Source: Actinophytocola oryzae | GTDB lineage: Bacteria > Actinomycetota > Actinomycetes > Mycobacteriales > Pseudonocardiaceae | Assembly: GCF_004364325.1 (NCBI RefSeq) | Contig: NZ_SOCP01000029.1 | Location: forward strand, 1-64,000 | Direction: 5' to 3' | Length of the DNA stretch: 64,000 bases | Shown here: positions 41,684-51,800 of the stretch, piece by piece | Numbering within the stretch: the first letter of the stretch is position 1 | Layout of the letters: each line of letters begins with the position of its first letter | Notes under the pieces: generated by a model | Told to the model about the DNA's origin: nothing | What the model saw: only the letters and a program-made list of their open reading frames with translations | Databases searched by the model: none | Position numbers and translations under genes: made by a program

Positions 41684-41813
41684 TATTTTCCTCCTGCGTT
41701 GGTCTGTGTCGCGCCGTGCATCCGCCGGCCGCCTCCTTCCGTCATCGCGCGCTCGACGCTCGTCCCTCGCTCACGAGCGCGCTCTTCGGTCAGTCCGGCG
41801 GCGGGCTCCTGCA

Positions 41814-43091
41814 CTACGCTCCTGCGGGCGTCACGGTCAGCACCGCGCGCGAGTCGGGACGCAACGTCTTGGCCGCGGCCGACACGGCGTCCGGCGTCAC
41901 GGCGGAGAGTCGGTCGGTCAGCTGGTACACGAGGCCTGGCTCGCCGTAGAGCAACTCGAAGGCGCCGAGCGCGAGCGTGCGGGACACCAGCCGGTCGTGC
42001 TCGCGGTGCAGGCTCGCGACCCAGCGGGCCGTCACCTTCGCCAGCTCCTGGTCGGACGGCGGCGTGGCGGCGAGCCGGTCCAGCTCCTCGTCGACGGCAC
42101 GCAGCACGCGGTCCTGCGTGACCTCCGGCGAGTGCACGGCCGTGATCGTGAACGTGTCCGGGTCGCGGGCCTCGAACGGGCCGAACAGGCCGCACGCGGC
42201 GTTGACGTCGGTGACCAGCGGCTCCTTCAGCACGAGCCGCTGCTGCAGCCTTGACCCGTCGCCCTCGGCGAGCACCGAGGCGAGCACCAGGTTGGCCAGG
42301 TAGCCGTCCAGCTCGTTGATCGGGTCCGGCATGCGGTAGCCGATGGCGAGCGCGGGCAGCGGCGCGTGCGGGTCGACGTGCTCCGACTCCAGCTGGCCCG
42401 CCGGCCTCGGCTCGCCGAACGACGGCCGGTCGGGGGCGGAGCGGGCCGGGACGTCACCGAAGTGCTTCTCGATCAGCTCGCGTGCCCTGCCCAGCTCGAC
42501 GTCACCGGCGACGGTGAGGATCGCGTTGGCGGGCGCGTAGTAGGTGTCGAAGAACTGCGCGCAGTCGTCGAGGTTCGCGGACTCCAGCTCGGTGAAGTCG
42601 CCGTAGCCGTTGTGGGCGTTGGGGAACGTCTTGTACAGCACCGGCGGCAGGAGGATCCACGGGAACCCGCCGTAGGGCCGGTTCAGCACGTTGAGGCGGA
42701 TCTCCTCCTTGACCACGTCGATCTGGTTGCGCAGGTTCTCGGCGGTGATCTTCGGCGCCCGCATGCGGTCGGCCTCGAGGAACAGCGCGCGCTCGAGGCC
42801 CGCGGAGGGGAGCACCTCGAAGTAGTCCGTGTAGTCCGGGTGCGTCGAGCCGTTGAAGGTGCCGCCCGCGGACTGGACGTGCCGGAAGTGGGCCAGCTTC
42901 TCCAGGCTCTCACTACCCTGGAACATGAGGTGCTCGAAGAGGTGCGCGAAGCCGGTGCGGCCCTCTGGTTCGGAGCGGAACCCCACGTCGTAGTGCACGC
43001 TCACACCGACGACCGGAGCGGTCGGGTCGGGGGCGAGAACCACGCGTAGTCCGTTGGCAAGCGTGAACCGGGTCAGCTCATTTCCAAGCAT
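41814..43091 (-). CDS. M16 family zinc peptidase, catalytic subunit
   Basis: The 425-residue protein has the inverted zinc motif HLFEH (His50, Glu53, His54) with the distal Glu in VVKEEIRLNV (~130). ANGLRVVLAPDPTAPVVGVSVHY comes first, and the family RTGFAHLFEHLMFQG block is complete. It probably forms a clamp-shaped heterodimer with the next gene product to degrade peptides. It has no signal peptide, so a cytoplasmic role is expected. Confidence 0.92.
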   Translation of the reverse strand: MLGNELTRFTLANGLRVVLAPDPTAPVVGVSVHYDVGFRSEPEGRTGFAHLFEHLMFQGSESLEKLAHFRHVQSAGGTFNGSTHPDYTDYFEVLPSAGLERALFLEADRMRAPKITAENLRNQIDVVKEEIRLNVLNRPYGGFPWILLPPVLYKTFPNAHNGYGDFTELESANLDDCAQFFDTYYAPANAILTVAGDVELGRARELIEKHFGDVPARSAPDRPSFGEPRPAGQLESEHVDPHAPLPALAIGYRMPDPINELDGYLANLVLASVLAEGDGSRLQQRLVLKEPLVTDVNAACGLFGPFEARDPDTFTITAVHSPEVTQDRVLRAVDEELDRLAATPPSDQELAKVTARWVASLHREHDRLVSRTLALGAFELLYGEPGLVYQLTDRLSAVTPDAVSAAAKTLRPDSRAVLTVTPAGA

Positions 43092-43142
43092 GACCGCAGC
43101 CTACGTGGACCCACCGACCGTCGGCGTCTAACCCACCCAGCC

Positions 43143-43151
43143 TGTGGACAA
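43143..43151 (-). promoter_or_regulatory. Isolated DnaA box between M16 and DUF2207 genes
   Basis: A perfect TGTGGACAA lies in the 88-bp gap between the DUF2207 gene end and the M16 start. The conserved GC core of the five-copy repeat is absent, and the second box is not recognisable. It may be a decayed copy or a chance match. Confidence 0.35.
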
Positions 43152-43179
43152 CTAGCCCAGCCGTGTACTAGAGCGCCTC

Positions 43180-44955
43180 TCAGCGCGGCGGTTGGGCACC
43201 GCCCAGCGCACGGTCGAGGGCCATGAGGAACGCGGCGAAGCGGGCCGGGAACTCGGCGGGGCTGCCGGTCTCGTACCAGTAGATGCCTGGTGTGCCGTCG
43301 GCCGAGGTGTCCAGGTCGGCGAAGCGGCGGACCCACCCCTCGACCTCGCCGAGCACCACCGCGTAGGGCAGCGACCGGGACAGCACCATCTCGCGGTCGA
43401 CGGCCGGGATCGTGCTCGCGTCCGTGGCGCGCAGGTAGCTCAGCAGGCCGCGGACCTGCTGCACGAGCACGCTGCCGCGCCTGGTCCTGGCAGGCATCAT
43501 CCGCGCGCCGAGCGCCAGCCCGAGGCCGCCGACCACGAGCGCGAGGCCGAGCAGCGCGTTGCCCACGGTCAGTGCCAGCACGACCGTGGCGACGACGCCG
43601 AGGAACGCCAGCAGCACCCCGACGATCGACCACAGTGACCGATCGTGGTCGGGTCGACGGGCGAACCACTCGCGGGAGACCACGTCCGTGTACATGGCGT
43701 CACGCACGGCACCCAGATCGACGCGCAGGCCCGTCACCGGCACCTCGGCTGCGTCGCCGAGCAGCTGCCGGTAGACGGTCCGCTCGTAGTCGGTGAGCGA
43801 GGCGTCCGGCGGGTTGCGGCGCACGAGCGCCCACTCCCCCTGGCCGGTCTCGCGGATGAACAGGTAGTTGCGCACCGCGAGGTCCACCACGGTCGCGGCC
43901 ACGTCCGAGACGTCGACACGCTCGTCGACCACCGTCCCGACCTGCCCGGGCAGGACACCGTCCGGGGAGGCGAACGCGACCCGACCGCCGTCGCCGGTCA
44001 TCAGCAGCTCGACCGGGCCGACGTCGGTGGCGAGTGCGCGGGCGTCACGGCCGCGGGCCAGCCACAGCAGCATGAAGCCGCCGACGAGCGCCAGTACGAG
44101 CGCGCCGAGGCCGACGCCGCTCGCGGTGGTGAGGCCGAACGCGCCGGCGGTGCCGATGTCGTCGAACCTGGCGTTGGCGCCGACCGTGCGGGCGGGCAGC
44201 TCGACGGTGAGGTCGACGCGCTCGCCGACCGGCAGGCCCTCCTGCTCGACCCGCAACACCTGCGACTCGTCGGTGAGCGCGACGCCGCACTTCGAGTCGG
44301 TGCCGAACGCGCCCGCGAGGCAGGACACCGACCGCGGCCGCTCCGGCGCGATGAACGACGCACGCAGGAACCGGACCTTCGTGTCCCAGCCGCTCGCGAC
44401 CTGCCAGCGCACCTCCTGGCGCCCGTCGAGGTCGGTGACCGCACCGTCCACTTTGTACCTGATCGTGGTGGCACCCTCACCCACCCTGATGACGAACTCG
44501 TCGCCCGCGATCTCGGTGGTGGCGTTGCCGCTGACCCGCACGTCCCGCACGGTGAACACGCGGTCCTGTTCGTCGCCCGCCTTGATCCGCAGCGGCGCGC
44601 GGCGGGTCATGGACTTGCGTGCCTGCACGAAGATCTGCTCGGACACCGAAAGACTTCCGTCACGCTCCAGCTTCAGCGCGATGTTGATGCTCTCCGGCAG
44701 CAGTGGCTTGACCCCACCCGGCAGCGGCGCCCCGGCCGACCGGGACTTCGGCGGGTTGAGCATGGACGGGTCCAGGCTCGGTTTCCCCGGCGGCTTGAGC
44801 GACGGCACGCTCGACGGCGGCTTCGGGTCCGACGGCAGGGTCGGCTGTGCCCCCGCCGACTGCCCCAGACCAACCAGCACACAGATGGCGGCAACCGCCG
44901 CACCGGGAATCCCCCACTTCGCCAACACGCCTGCGGAGGATAGTGCAGTGCCCAT
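43180..44955 (-). CDS. DUF2207 membrane protein
   Basis: The 591-residue protein has a signal/TM near the N terminus (~10-30), a Pro/Lys/Ser-rich linker, and the DUF2207 extracytoplasmic domain (INIALKLERDGSLSVSEQI, APLRIKAG, WQVASGWDTKVRFLRA). One membrane segment (~275-297) and a cytoplasmic region follow, then a TM pair (~440-490), and it ends YWYETGSP...ALGGAQPP. The function is unknown. ATG 44955 is preceded by GGGTGAG. It is divergent from the zinc metallopeptidase gene (40-nt gap). Confidence 0.83.
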   Translation of the reverse strand: MGTALSSAGVLAKWGIPGAAVAAICVLVGLGQSAGAQPTLPSDPKPPSSVPSLKPPGKPSLDPSMLNPPKSRSAGAPLPGGVKPLLPESINIALKLERDGSLSVSEQIFVQARKSMTRRAPLRIKAGDEQDRVFTVRDVRVSGNATTEIAGDEFVIRVGEGATTIRYKVDGAVTDLDGRQEVRWQVASGWDTKVRFLRASFIAPERPRSVSCLAGAFGTDSKCGVALTDESQVLRVEQEGLPVGERVDLTVELPARTVGANARFDDIGTAGAFGLTTASGVGLGALVLALVGGFMLLWLARGRDARALATDVGPVELLMTGDGGRVAFASPDGVLPGQVGTVVDERVDVSDVAATVVDLAVRNYLFIRETGQGEWALVRRNPPDASLTDYERTVYRQLLGDAAEVPVTGLRVDLGAVRDAMYTDVVSREWFARRPDHDRSLWSIVGVLLAFLGVVATVVLALTVGNALLGLALVVGGLGLALGARMMPARTRRGSVLVQQVRGLLSYLRATDASTIPAVDREMVLSRSLPYAVVLGEVEGWVRRFADLDTSADGTPGIYWYETGSPAEFPARFAAFLMALDRALGGAQPPR

Positions 44956-44995
44956 ATGCTCACCCGCTGTCTGACAGAACTCAGGGGGAGACCGG

Positions 44996-46249
44996 ATGAC
45001 GCAGCCGCCACAGGGCCCCTGGCGACCCATGGGGCCACTGCCGCCGCCTCAGGCCAGGCCACTTCCGCCACACCCTGTGCCGGGTTACGGTCCGCCGCCC
45101 GGTCAGCGGCAGCCGACGCAGCCCTACGGCGTCCCTCCTGGCATGGGCATGCCACCCGGGGTGCACGGCATGCCACCCGGTCAGTACCCGCCGCCCCCCG
45201 GCTACCCGCCCCGGCCGGCGACGCCGCCGTGGGCGCAGTACCCCGGCTACCAGCACCGGCTCGCGCCGAGGAAGCCGTCGAACACCGGCGCGCTGCTCGC
45301 CACGATCATCGTGGTGGTGCTGCTCGGCGGCGTGGCCGTCTTCGGCTTCCTGTCCATGAGCTCCAAGGGCGACAGCGTCGCCGACACCGGCTACGACCCG
45401 TCGTCCACCTCCACGTCCTCGTCGGATCCCTTCCCCACCACGTCCTACACGACCACCACGACAACGACGACGACCGAGACGACGGAGACCTCCGAGGACG
45501 ACACCCCGACGGAGACCACGCAGGACGGCCCCCAGCCGGTGCACGCGCTGGAGGACAACCCCCTGTTCGCAGGCGACATCGGCACCCCCGCGGTGACGTG
45601 CGACCTGGCGCGGTGGGAGACCACCCCGGCGGGCGCCGCCGCGTTCTTCCAGAGCGCGATCCCGTGCCTGGACGCGGCGTGGGCGCCGGTGCTCCAGGCC
45701 CAGGGCCTGCCGTTCTTCTCGCCGAACATCGCCTTCCCCGAGGGGACGCAGTGGGACAGCGCGTGCGGGTCGTCCAACACCGGGGTGGCCGCGGCGTTCT
45801 ACTGCAGCTACGACAGCACGATCTACATGCCGTTCGCCGGTCTCCAGTCGGAGATGTACGGGGCGCGGCCCGGTGTGTACCTCGCGCTGCTCGCCCACGA
45901 GTACGGCCACCACGTGCAGGCGCTGAGCGGTGTGATGGAGACCTACTGGGACGCCCGCTACGACGCGGGTGCCGACACCGACGCCGGGCTGGAGCTGTCG
46001 CGGCGGTCGGAACTGCAGGCGCAGTGCTTCTCCGGCATGTTCCTGGCCTCGGTGTACGGCCGCGGCTCGGTGGACGACAACCTCCTGACGGAGGCCCGCA
46101 CGAGCCAGGACCGCGGTGACCACAACCCGGACCTGCCCCGCGACCACGGCACCGACGACCACGCCATCGGCTGGTGGGAACAGGGTGCGCAGCAGAACCG
46201 CACCTACCAGTGCAACACGTGGATGTCGCCGCCGGAGGACGTCGCCTAG
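44996..46249 (+). CDS. Membrane-anchored neutral zinc metallopeptidase
   Basis: The 417-residue protein starts with ~90 cytoplasmic Pro/Gly/Gln-rich residues (multiple PPG and MPPG units). One membrane segment (~100-122), a Ser/Thr-rich stalk (~135-170) and an extracytoplasmic catalytic domain with HEYGHH (His301, Glu302, His305) follow. Downstream LSRRSELQAQCFSG supplies the third ligand region of the YpfJ-type putative neutral metallopeptidases. The substrate is unknown. The ATG follows GGGGGAGACCGG. Confidence 0.88.
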   Translation: MTQPPQGPWRPMGPLPPPQARPLPPHPVPGYGPPPGQRQPTQPYGVPPGMGMPPGVHGMPPGQYPPPPGYPPRPATPPWAQYPGYQHRLAPRKPSNTGALLATIIVVVLLGGVAVFGFLSMSSKGDSVADTGYDPSSTSTSSSDPFPTTSYTTTTTTTTTETTETSEDDTPTETTQDGPQPVHALEDNPLFAGDIGTPAVTCDLARWETTPAGAAAFFQSAIPCLDAAWAPVLQAQGLPFFSPNIAFPEGTQWDSACGSSNTGVAAAFYCSYDSTIYMPFAGLQSEMYGARPGVYLALLAHEYGHHVQALSGVMETYWDARYDAGADTDAGLELSRRSELQAQCFSGMFLASVYGRGSVDDNLLTEARTSQDRGDHNPDLPRDHGTDDHAIGWWEQGAQQNRTYQCNTWMSPPEDVA

Positions 46250-46722
46250 AGGCGCAGCGGGGCGGGCAGCCTCGTCGTGCGTGGCCCTCTTCTGACGAGG
46301 AAGGCGTAGCCTGCGCCCGCCACGCAGCTGAGGACGATCAGCAGCAGACCGAGCCCCTGGCCGTCCTCACGGTCGCCCGTGGCGGCGTCGGAGGCGTGGA
46401 CCACCAGGTCGGCGGGCAGCACGCCGACCGGGACGGTCACGTCGACCGGCTCGTTCCTCGCGTGGCCGCAGCCGTCGTAGCGGGCCTCGTGGAGCCTGCC
46501 CGAGACGGTGAACTTCACCGTCGAGGTGGCGTCCGGACTGCTACACGACGCGCCGGTGACGATCGTGGCGCGGACGGTGTGCCCCAGGTCCTCCGGCGAG
46601 GCGCCGAAAAGCCCGGACAGACCGACCGCCGTGGCGATCAGCACCCCGGAAACGACTACCCCGGCCCCAGTCGCCGCCCATCGGATGAAACCCGGTGGGA
46701 TGGTTACACCCCGGATCCGCAC
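46246..46722 (-). CDS. Uncharacterised two-TM membrane protein
   Basis: The 158-residue protein has hydrophobic segments at ~15-38 and ~125-142 that bracket an extracytoplasmic loop with two cysteines (GASCSSPDAT, RYDGCGHARNE), which may form a disulfide. The C terminus is short and basic. No family is recognised. It converges on the metallopeptidase gene (4-nt overlap) and lies downstream of the K+ channel gene on the same strand. Confidence 0.65.
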   Translation of the reverse strand: MRIRGVTIPPGFIRWAATGAGVVVSGVLIATAVGLSGLFGASPEDLGHTVRATIVTGASCSSPDATSTVKFTVSGRLHEARYDGCGHARNEPVDVTVPVGVLPADLVVHASDAATGDREDGQGLGLLLIVLSCVAGAGYAFLVRRGPRTTRLPAPLRL

Positions 46723-46762
46723 ACTGCGATGCTCCCAGATGGCGGAAAGTCACCGACAGGTG

Positions 46763-47860
46763 TCAGTCCTCGTCCGCTGGGGTGACTTTCTTGACGTACA
46801 GCAGACGATCGCCGACCTCGATGGCGTCCGCCTCCGGGTGGTCGACGCGGAAGAGCTTCCCGCTGCGGACCACGCCGAGCACGATGTCCGACAGGTGCCT
46901 CGGCGAGCCGCCGATCTCGCTCTGCTCGACATCCCGCTCGGCGATCGCGAGGCCGGACTCCGGCGTGATGAGGTCCTCGACCATGTTGACGACGGTCGGG
47001 GTGTGGGTCGCCATGCCGAGCAGCCGCCCGGCCGTCTCGCTGGACACCACGACCTGGTTGGCGCCGGACTGGCGCAGCAGGTGGACGTTCTCCGCCTCGC
47101 GGACGGCCGCCACGATCTGCGTCTTGGGCGCCAGCTCGCGTGCGGTGAGCGTGATCAGCACGGCCGAGTCGTCCCGGTTCGCGGCCACGACGACGGCACG
47201 CGCACGGGGCACGCCGGCGACCCGCAGCACGTCGGACCGGGTGCCGGAGCCGTGCACCGTCACGAGGCCCATCGCGGACGCGGTCTCGAGCATGGCCGTG
47301 TCGGTGTCCACGACGACGATCTGCTCGGGCTGGTTCCCGTCGGAGAGCACGGACCGCACGGCGGAGCGCCCCTTGGTGCCGAACCCGACGACCACCACGT
47401 GATCGCGCACCTTCGTCCTCCAACGTTGCAGCTTGAACGCCTGGCGCGACCGCTCGGTGAGCACGGCGAGGGTGGTGCCGACCAGGACGATGAGGAAGAG
47501 CACCCGCAGCGGGGTGATGATCAGGACGTTGACCAGCCGCGCCGACGCGCTGACCGGCGTGATGTCGCCGTAGCCGGTGGTCGAGAGCGAGACGGTCGCG
47601 TAGTAGAGACAGTCCAGGAAGGACAGTCCGTCGCCGTTGCCGTCGCGGTAGCCGTCCCGGTCCAGGTAGACGATCATGACCGCCGCGAACAGCGCGACGA
47701 GGGCCCAGACCACCCGCCGCGCGATGGACGCGACCGGACTGACGGTGGGCTCCGGCATCCGGATCACGCCTGCCAGCGCGTGGTCCGGCCGGTCGGTGAG
47801 ACGGTCGGCCAGCCGCGACATGCGGGGCCGCCGTTGTCGGCTGGGGTCCGGGCTGGTCAC
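46763..47860 (-). CDS. Two-TM potassium channel with TrkA-N domains
   Basis: The 365-residue protein has two membrane helices (~49-66 and ~108-130) around the selectivity filter TTGYGD (94-99). A RCK/TrkA-N Rossmann domain (DHVVVVGFGTKGRSAV) and a TrkA-C domain ending LLYVKKVTPADED follow. It is the counterpart of mycobacterial Rv3200c. GTG 47860 is chosen: TAATCT lies 7 nt upstream, fitting a leaderless transcript, and the longer in-frame start crosses the palindrome upstream. It probably forms a ligand-gated K+ channel. Confidence 0.9.
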   Translation of the reverse strand: MTSPDPSRQRRPRMSRLADRLTDRPDHALAGVIRMPEPTVSPVASIARRVVWALVALFAAVMIVYLDRDGYRDGNGDGLSFLDCLYYATVSLSTTGYGDITPVSASARLVNVLIITPLRVLFLIVLVGTTLAVLTERSRQAFKLQRWRTKVRDHVVVVGFGTKGRSAVRSVLSDGNQPEQIVVVDTDTAMLETASAMGLVTVHGSGTRSDVLRVAGVPRARAVVVAANRDDSAVLITLTARELAPKTQIVAAVREAENVHLLRQSGANQVVVSSETAGRLLGMATHTPTVVNMVEDLITPESGLAIAERDVEQSEIGGSPRHLSDIVLGVVRSGKLFRVDHPEADAIEVGDRLLYVKKVTPADED

Positions 47861-47867
47861 GGCGGCG

Positions 47868-47908
47868 AGATTAGCCCACGCCGGTCCACCCCCCGGACCG
47901 GCGTGGGC
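47868..47908 (-). promoter_or_regulatory. Channel-gene -10 box and adjoining 14-bp inverted repeat
   Basis: On the minus strand TAATCT (47873-47868) is a good -10 located 7 nt before the channel GTG. Directly upstream is a perfect dyad, GCCCACGCCGGTCC (47874-47887) and GGACCGGCGTGGGC (47895-47908), with a 7-nt loop. It covers the spacer/-35 region. It could be an operator or the terminator hairpin of a decayed upstream gene; no U-tract is present on either side. Confidence 0.55.
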
Positions 47909-47913
47909 CCGCA

Positions 47914-48059
47914 TCAGGTGAGCGGCTCGTCGGTCCACGTCGACTGGTCGTCGGATTCGGCACCATCACGGACAGCACCGCGACGACGACCGCCGCCGCA
48001 CCGACCCAGCATCCCCGGACCCGACGCCGACCGGCACGCACGGCCCTGTCGATGTCCAC
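47914..48059 (-). pseudogene. Possible remnant of a small membrane protein gene
   Basis: From GTG 48059 the minus strand encodes VDIDRAVRAGRRRVRG, then a hydrophobic helix AAAVVVAVLSVMV, after which the frame turns into implausible Arg/Ser/Pro-rich sequence. A different frame at the same place gives a natural-looking end (DDQSTWTDEPLT, stop at 47914), just before the 14-bp hairpin. A single frameshift would join the two. This suggests a broken gene or a sequencing error; evidence is limited. Confidence 0.3.
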
Positions 48060-48140
48060 CTCGGTCGGCGGCCCCGCGCGTTCTCGGATTGTCGATCCGA
48101 CCCCTGCCTGTTCGTATGAGCGGCAGAAGGAGGTCCTCTC

Positions 48141-48881
48141 ATGGACGTACTGCTCACCGGGCGCGGCCTGCTGGAGTCGATCCGCTGGCACGACGACAGG
48201 CTCTACGTGTCCGACTGGTCGGCAGGCGAGGTGCTCGCCGTGCCGGGCGGTGTCGTGGCCGAGGTGGCGTCGCTGCCGCTGTGCTTCGACTTCCTGCCGG
48301 ACGGACGGATGGTGATCGTGGACTCGGCCACCGGCCGCCTGCTGGACCACGGGTCAGGCACCCACACCGACCTCGGCCAGCCCGGCTGGAACGACATCGC
48401 GGTCGACGCGCGTGGCCACGTCTACCTGAACCGACCGGACTTCACCGGGCCGACCGGCACCGTGCACCTGGTCGGGCACGGCGAGGTGGCGGGCGAGCTG
48501 GCCTTTCCCAACGGCATGGCCGTCACCGGGGAGACGCTGATCGTGGCCGAGTCGCACGGCCACCGGCTGACCGCGTTCGACATCGCGCCGGACGGCAGTC
48601 TCGGCAACCGGCGGGTCTGGGCGGCGCTGGGCGAGAAGGCCGCACCGGACGGCATCTGCGTCGACGCCGCCGGGGCCGTCTGGTACGCCGACGTGCCGAA
48701 CCGGCACTGCGTGCGGGTGGCGGAGGGCGGCGAGGTGCTCGCCGAGGTGACACTCGACCGTGGTTGCTTCGACTGCGTGGTCGGCGGGTCGACCCTGTAC
48801 GTGGCCGCCGCCCAGTACCAGGGCATGAGCGGTGAGCTGGTGGCGCCGGGCTCGGGTCAGGTGGTCGCGGTACCGATCTAG
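48141..48881 (+). CDS. SMP-30/gluconolactonase/LRE family protein
   Basis: The 246-residue beta-propeller protein of the SMP-30 family has ESIRWHDDRLYVSDWSAGEV at the start, GWNDIAVDARGHVYLNR, FPNGMAVTG and APDGICVDAAGAVWYAD, the repeated metal-site blades. Members hydrolyse lactones or related esters with a divalent metal; the substrate here is unknown. AAGGAGGTCC lies 7 nt before the ATG. Its 3' end overlaps the convergent adnB by 4 nt. Confidence 0.9.
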   Translation: MDVLLTGRGLLESIRWHDDRLYVSDWSAGEVLAVPGGVVAEVASLPLCFDFLPDGRMVIVDSATGRLLDHGSGTHTDLGQPGWNDIAVDARGHVYLNRPDFTGPTGTVHLVGHGEVAGELAFPNGMAVTGETLIVAESHGHRLTAFDIAPDGSLGNRRVWAALGEKAAPDGICVDAAGAVWYADVPNRHCVRVAEGGEVLAEVTLDRGCFDCVVGGSTLYVAAAQYQGMSGELVAPGSGQVVAVPI

Positions 48882-51800
48882 GACTCCTGGCTCGGGAGGC
48901 CGCGCAGCATGGCACGCAGGGCCGGGGCGTCCATCAGGTCGACCGGGTGGAGGGTCGTGTTCGAGCGGACGTAGTGGAACGCCGCCCGCACCCGGTCGAC
49001 CGGGACACCCGACAGGCTCGCCCACGCCAGCCGGTACGCGGCCAGCTGCACCGACAACGCGGGCAGCTCCTCCGCCGAGGGCACCGCGCCCGTCTTCCAG
49101 TCCACCACCGTCCAGCCCCCGTCGCGGTCGGCGAAGACCGCGTCGAGGCGGCCGCGCAGGGTCATGCCGTCCACGTCGCAGGTGAACGACACCTCCACCT
49201 CGGCCGGTGAGCGTTGCGCCCAGTCCGAGGACAGGAACGCGTCCTGCAGTGCGGCGAGGTCGGTGTCCGGGGCGGCGTCCGCGTCGGCAGAGCCGGGCAG
49301 CTCGTCGAGGTCGAGCAGCGCCCGGGAGCCGAAGCGCTTCTCCAGCCAGGAGTGGAACGCCGTGCCGCGGCGGGCGACCGGGTTCGGGGGGAACGGCAGC
49401 GGGCGGCGCAGCCTGCGGGCCAGTGCCGTCGGGTCGCGGGCCAGCTCGACGAGCTGGCTGACCGAGATGGACGACGGGAGCGTCACGTCCTCGCGGCGGT
49501 TCGCGGCGGCGGCGCGTTCGGCCAGCAGGACGTCCGTGTCGGCGACCCAGCCCTCCGGGTCCTCCTCCAGCGGCAGCTGCTCGTCCGACCGCAGCGCCGC
49601 CAGCTCGTCGCGGACCAGCGCCGCCGCGTCCATCACGTCGTCCCTGGCGAGCGAGAGCGGGTCCGCGGGCCACAGTGCGGTGCGTTCCGCCGTGGCGATC
49701 GGGTTCTCCTCGTGCTCGCCTGGCTCCGCCGCCCAGTACTCCGTCGACGCGACCTCGTCGTCCATGGTGGACACCGTGGCGGCGATCTCGGTGAAGAACT
49801 GGGACGGACCCTTGGGTTTCGAGCCGGTGCGGCCCCACCAGTGCGCGGACACGAGCAGCGTCCGCTCGGACCGCGTCAGCGCGACGTAACACAGCCGCCG
49901 CTCCTCGACGAGGTCCCGCTCGGCGAAGGCCTCCGCGTGGTTGGTCAGCTCGACCTCGACCTCCTTGCGGTTGCTCGTCCCCGACAGGTCGAGGAACGGG
50001 AGGTCCGCCGTGTCGCCCCGCAGCGCGGCGGGCAGCTCGGTAACCGCACGCAGCCAGCACGACGTCCGCTTCCGGCTGGGGAAGACGTCGTTGACCAGGT
50101 GCGGCACCGCGACCAGCTCCCACTCCAGGCCCTTCGCGCTGTGCACGGTCAGGATCTGCACCCGGTCCTCGGCCACCACGACCTCGCCGGGCTCGAGGCC
50201 GTCCTCGGCGCTCTCGGCCGCCGCCAGGTAGTCCAGCAGCGCCCCGATGCTCGCCGACGGGCTGGCCTGCGCGTAGTCCGACACGACGTCCGCGAACTTG
50301 TTGAGGTGTGCCCGCCGTGCGCCGCCGACCCGTGCGGTCGCCTCGATGTCCAGCCCCATCGCGCGTTCCACGTCCGCGACCAGCTCCGGCAGCGGCTGGC
50401 CCAGGCGCCTGCGCAACGCACGCAGCTCCATGCCGAGGGTCCGCAGCCTGCGGTAGCCCTCGTGTGAGTACCGCTCCGCCTCGCCCGGGTCGTCGATCGC
50501 GTCGACCAGGCCGGCCTGCTCGGCGCTCTCCCCCGGAACCGTGTCGACAAGTCGACCTTCGCCTTCCGGGCGGTAGCCCCGGCCAAGCTCGGCGGCACGC
50601 TTCCACAGCGCCGCGAGGTCCGCCGCGCCGAGGCGCCAGCGCGCGCCGGTCAGCAGCCGGGCGGCGGCGGAACCGGCCAGTGGGTCGGTCAGCACCCGCA
50701 GCGCCGACACCAGGTCCCGCACCTCCGGCTCGTCGAGCAGGCCACCGATGCCGACCACCTCGACCGGCAGGCCCCTGGCACGCAGGGCGGTCGCGATGTC
50801 GGTCATGTCCGCGCGCCGGCGCACGAGCACCGCCGCGGTCGGCGGCCTGTCGCGCTCGTCGGCGATGAACCGCCACCGCTGCGCCAGCTCGTCGGCCAGC
50901 CACTCGACCTCGGCGCCCGCGTCGGGGAGCAACGCGACACGGACGTCCGCCGGGCCCCTGCCGGCCGGCGCACGCAGTTCGTCGACGTCCACGCCCGCGC
51001 AGCGCAGCGGACCGGAGATCGCGTTCGCGAGCGCCAGCACCTCCGGCGGGTTGCGGAAGCTCGTGAGCAGGCCGTAGCGGGTGGCCGGGACGAGCTTCCC
51101 GTCCTCCAGCACGGGGAAGTCGGTCGCGAAGCGGGGCAGGTTCGCGGCACTCGCGCCGCGCCAGCCGTAGATCGCCTGCACCGGGTCGCCGACCGCGGTC
51201 ACCGGCATCGGTCTGGTGCCACCGAACAGCGAGCGCAGCAGGATGCGTTGCGCGTGGCCGGTGTCCTGGTACTCGTCGAGCAGCGCGACGCCGTAGCGTT
51301 CCCGCTCGCCGGCCACCACCTCGGGCTGGGTGCTCGCGAGCCGCGCCGCGAGCGCCATCTGCTCGGCGAAGTCCAGCGCGCCCTCCTTGCGCTTCGCGTC
51401 ACCGTACGCGGCCACCAGCGGCAGCAGCGCGATGCGGAACCGTTGCGCGGCAACGACTTCCCGCAAGTCCTGGGACAGGTCGGCCCGCTGCCTCGGGCCA
51501 CGCGGCGCGGTCTCGATGGTCGTCGCGAGGTCCTCGCTGTACACGCGGAGCTTGTCCTCGTCGACGAGGTGCTCGGCCAGCTCGCCCGCCAGCTCCAGCA
51601 CGTAGCGGGTCACCGTGACCGGCACCCGCTCGGTCTCGAGGTCCTGGGTCCACGTCGACACCACGCGGTGCGCGAGCTGCCAGCACGCGGTCTCCGTCAG
51701 CAGCCGCGCGCCGGGCTCGACCGGCAGCCGCAGCCCGTGCTCGGCGACCAGCCTGCCCGCGTAGGCGTGGTAGGTGAGCACGGTCGGCTCGCTGGCGTAC

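Noticed and set aside
43120..43175. Sixth copy of the DnaA-box repeat
   Set aside because: Only one DnaA box is present; the TAGACTGGC and GCCCCC/GGGGGC core is missing.
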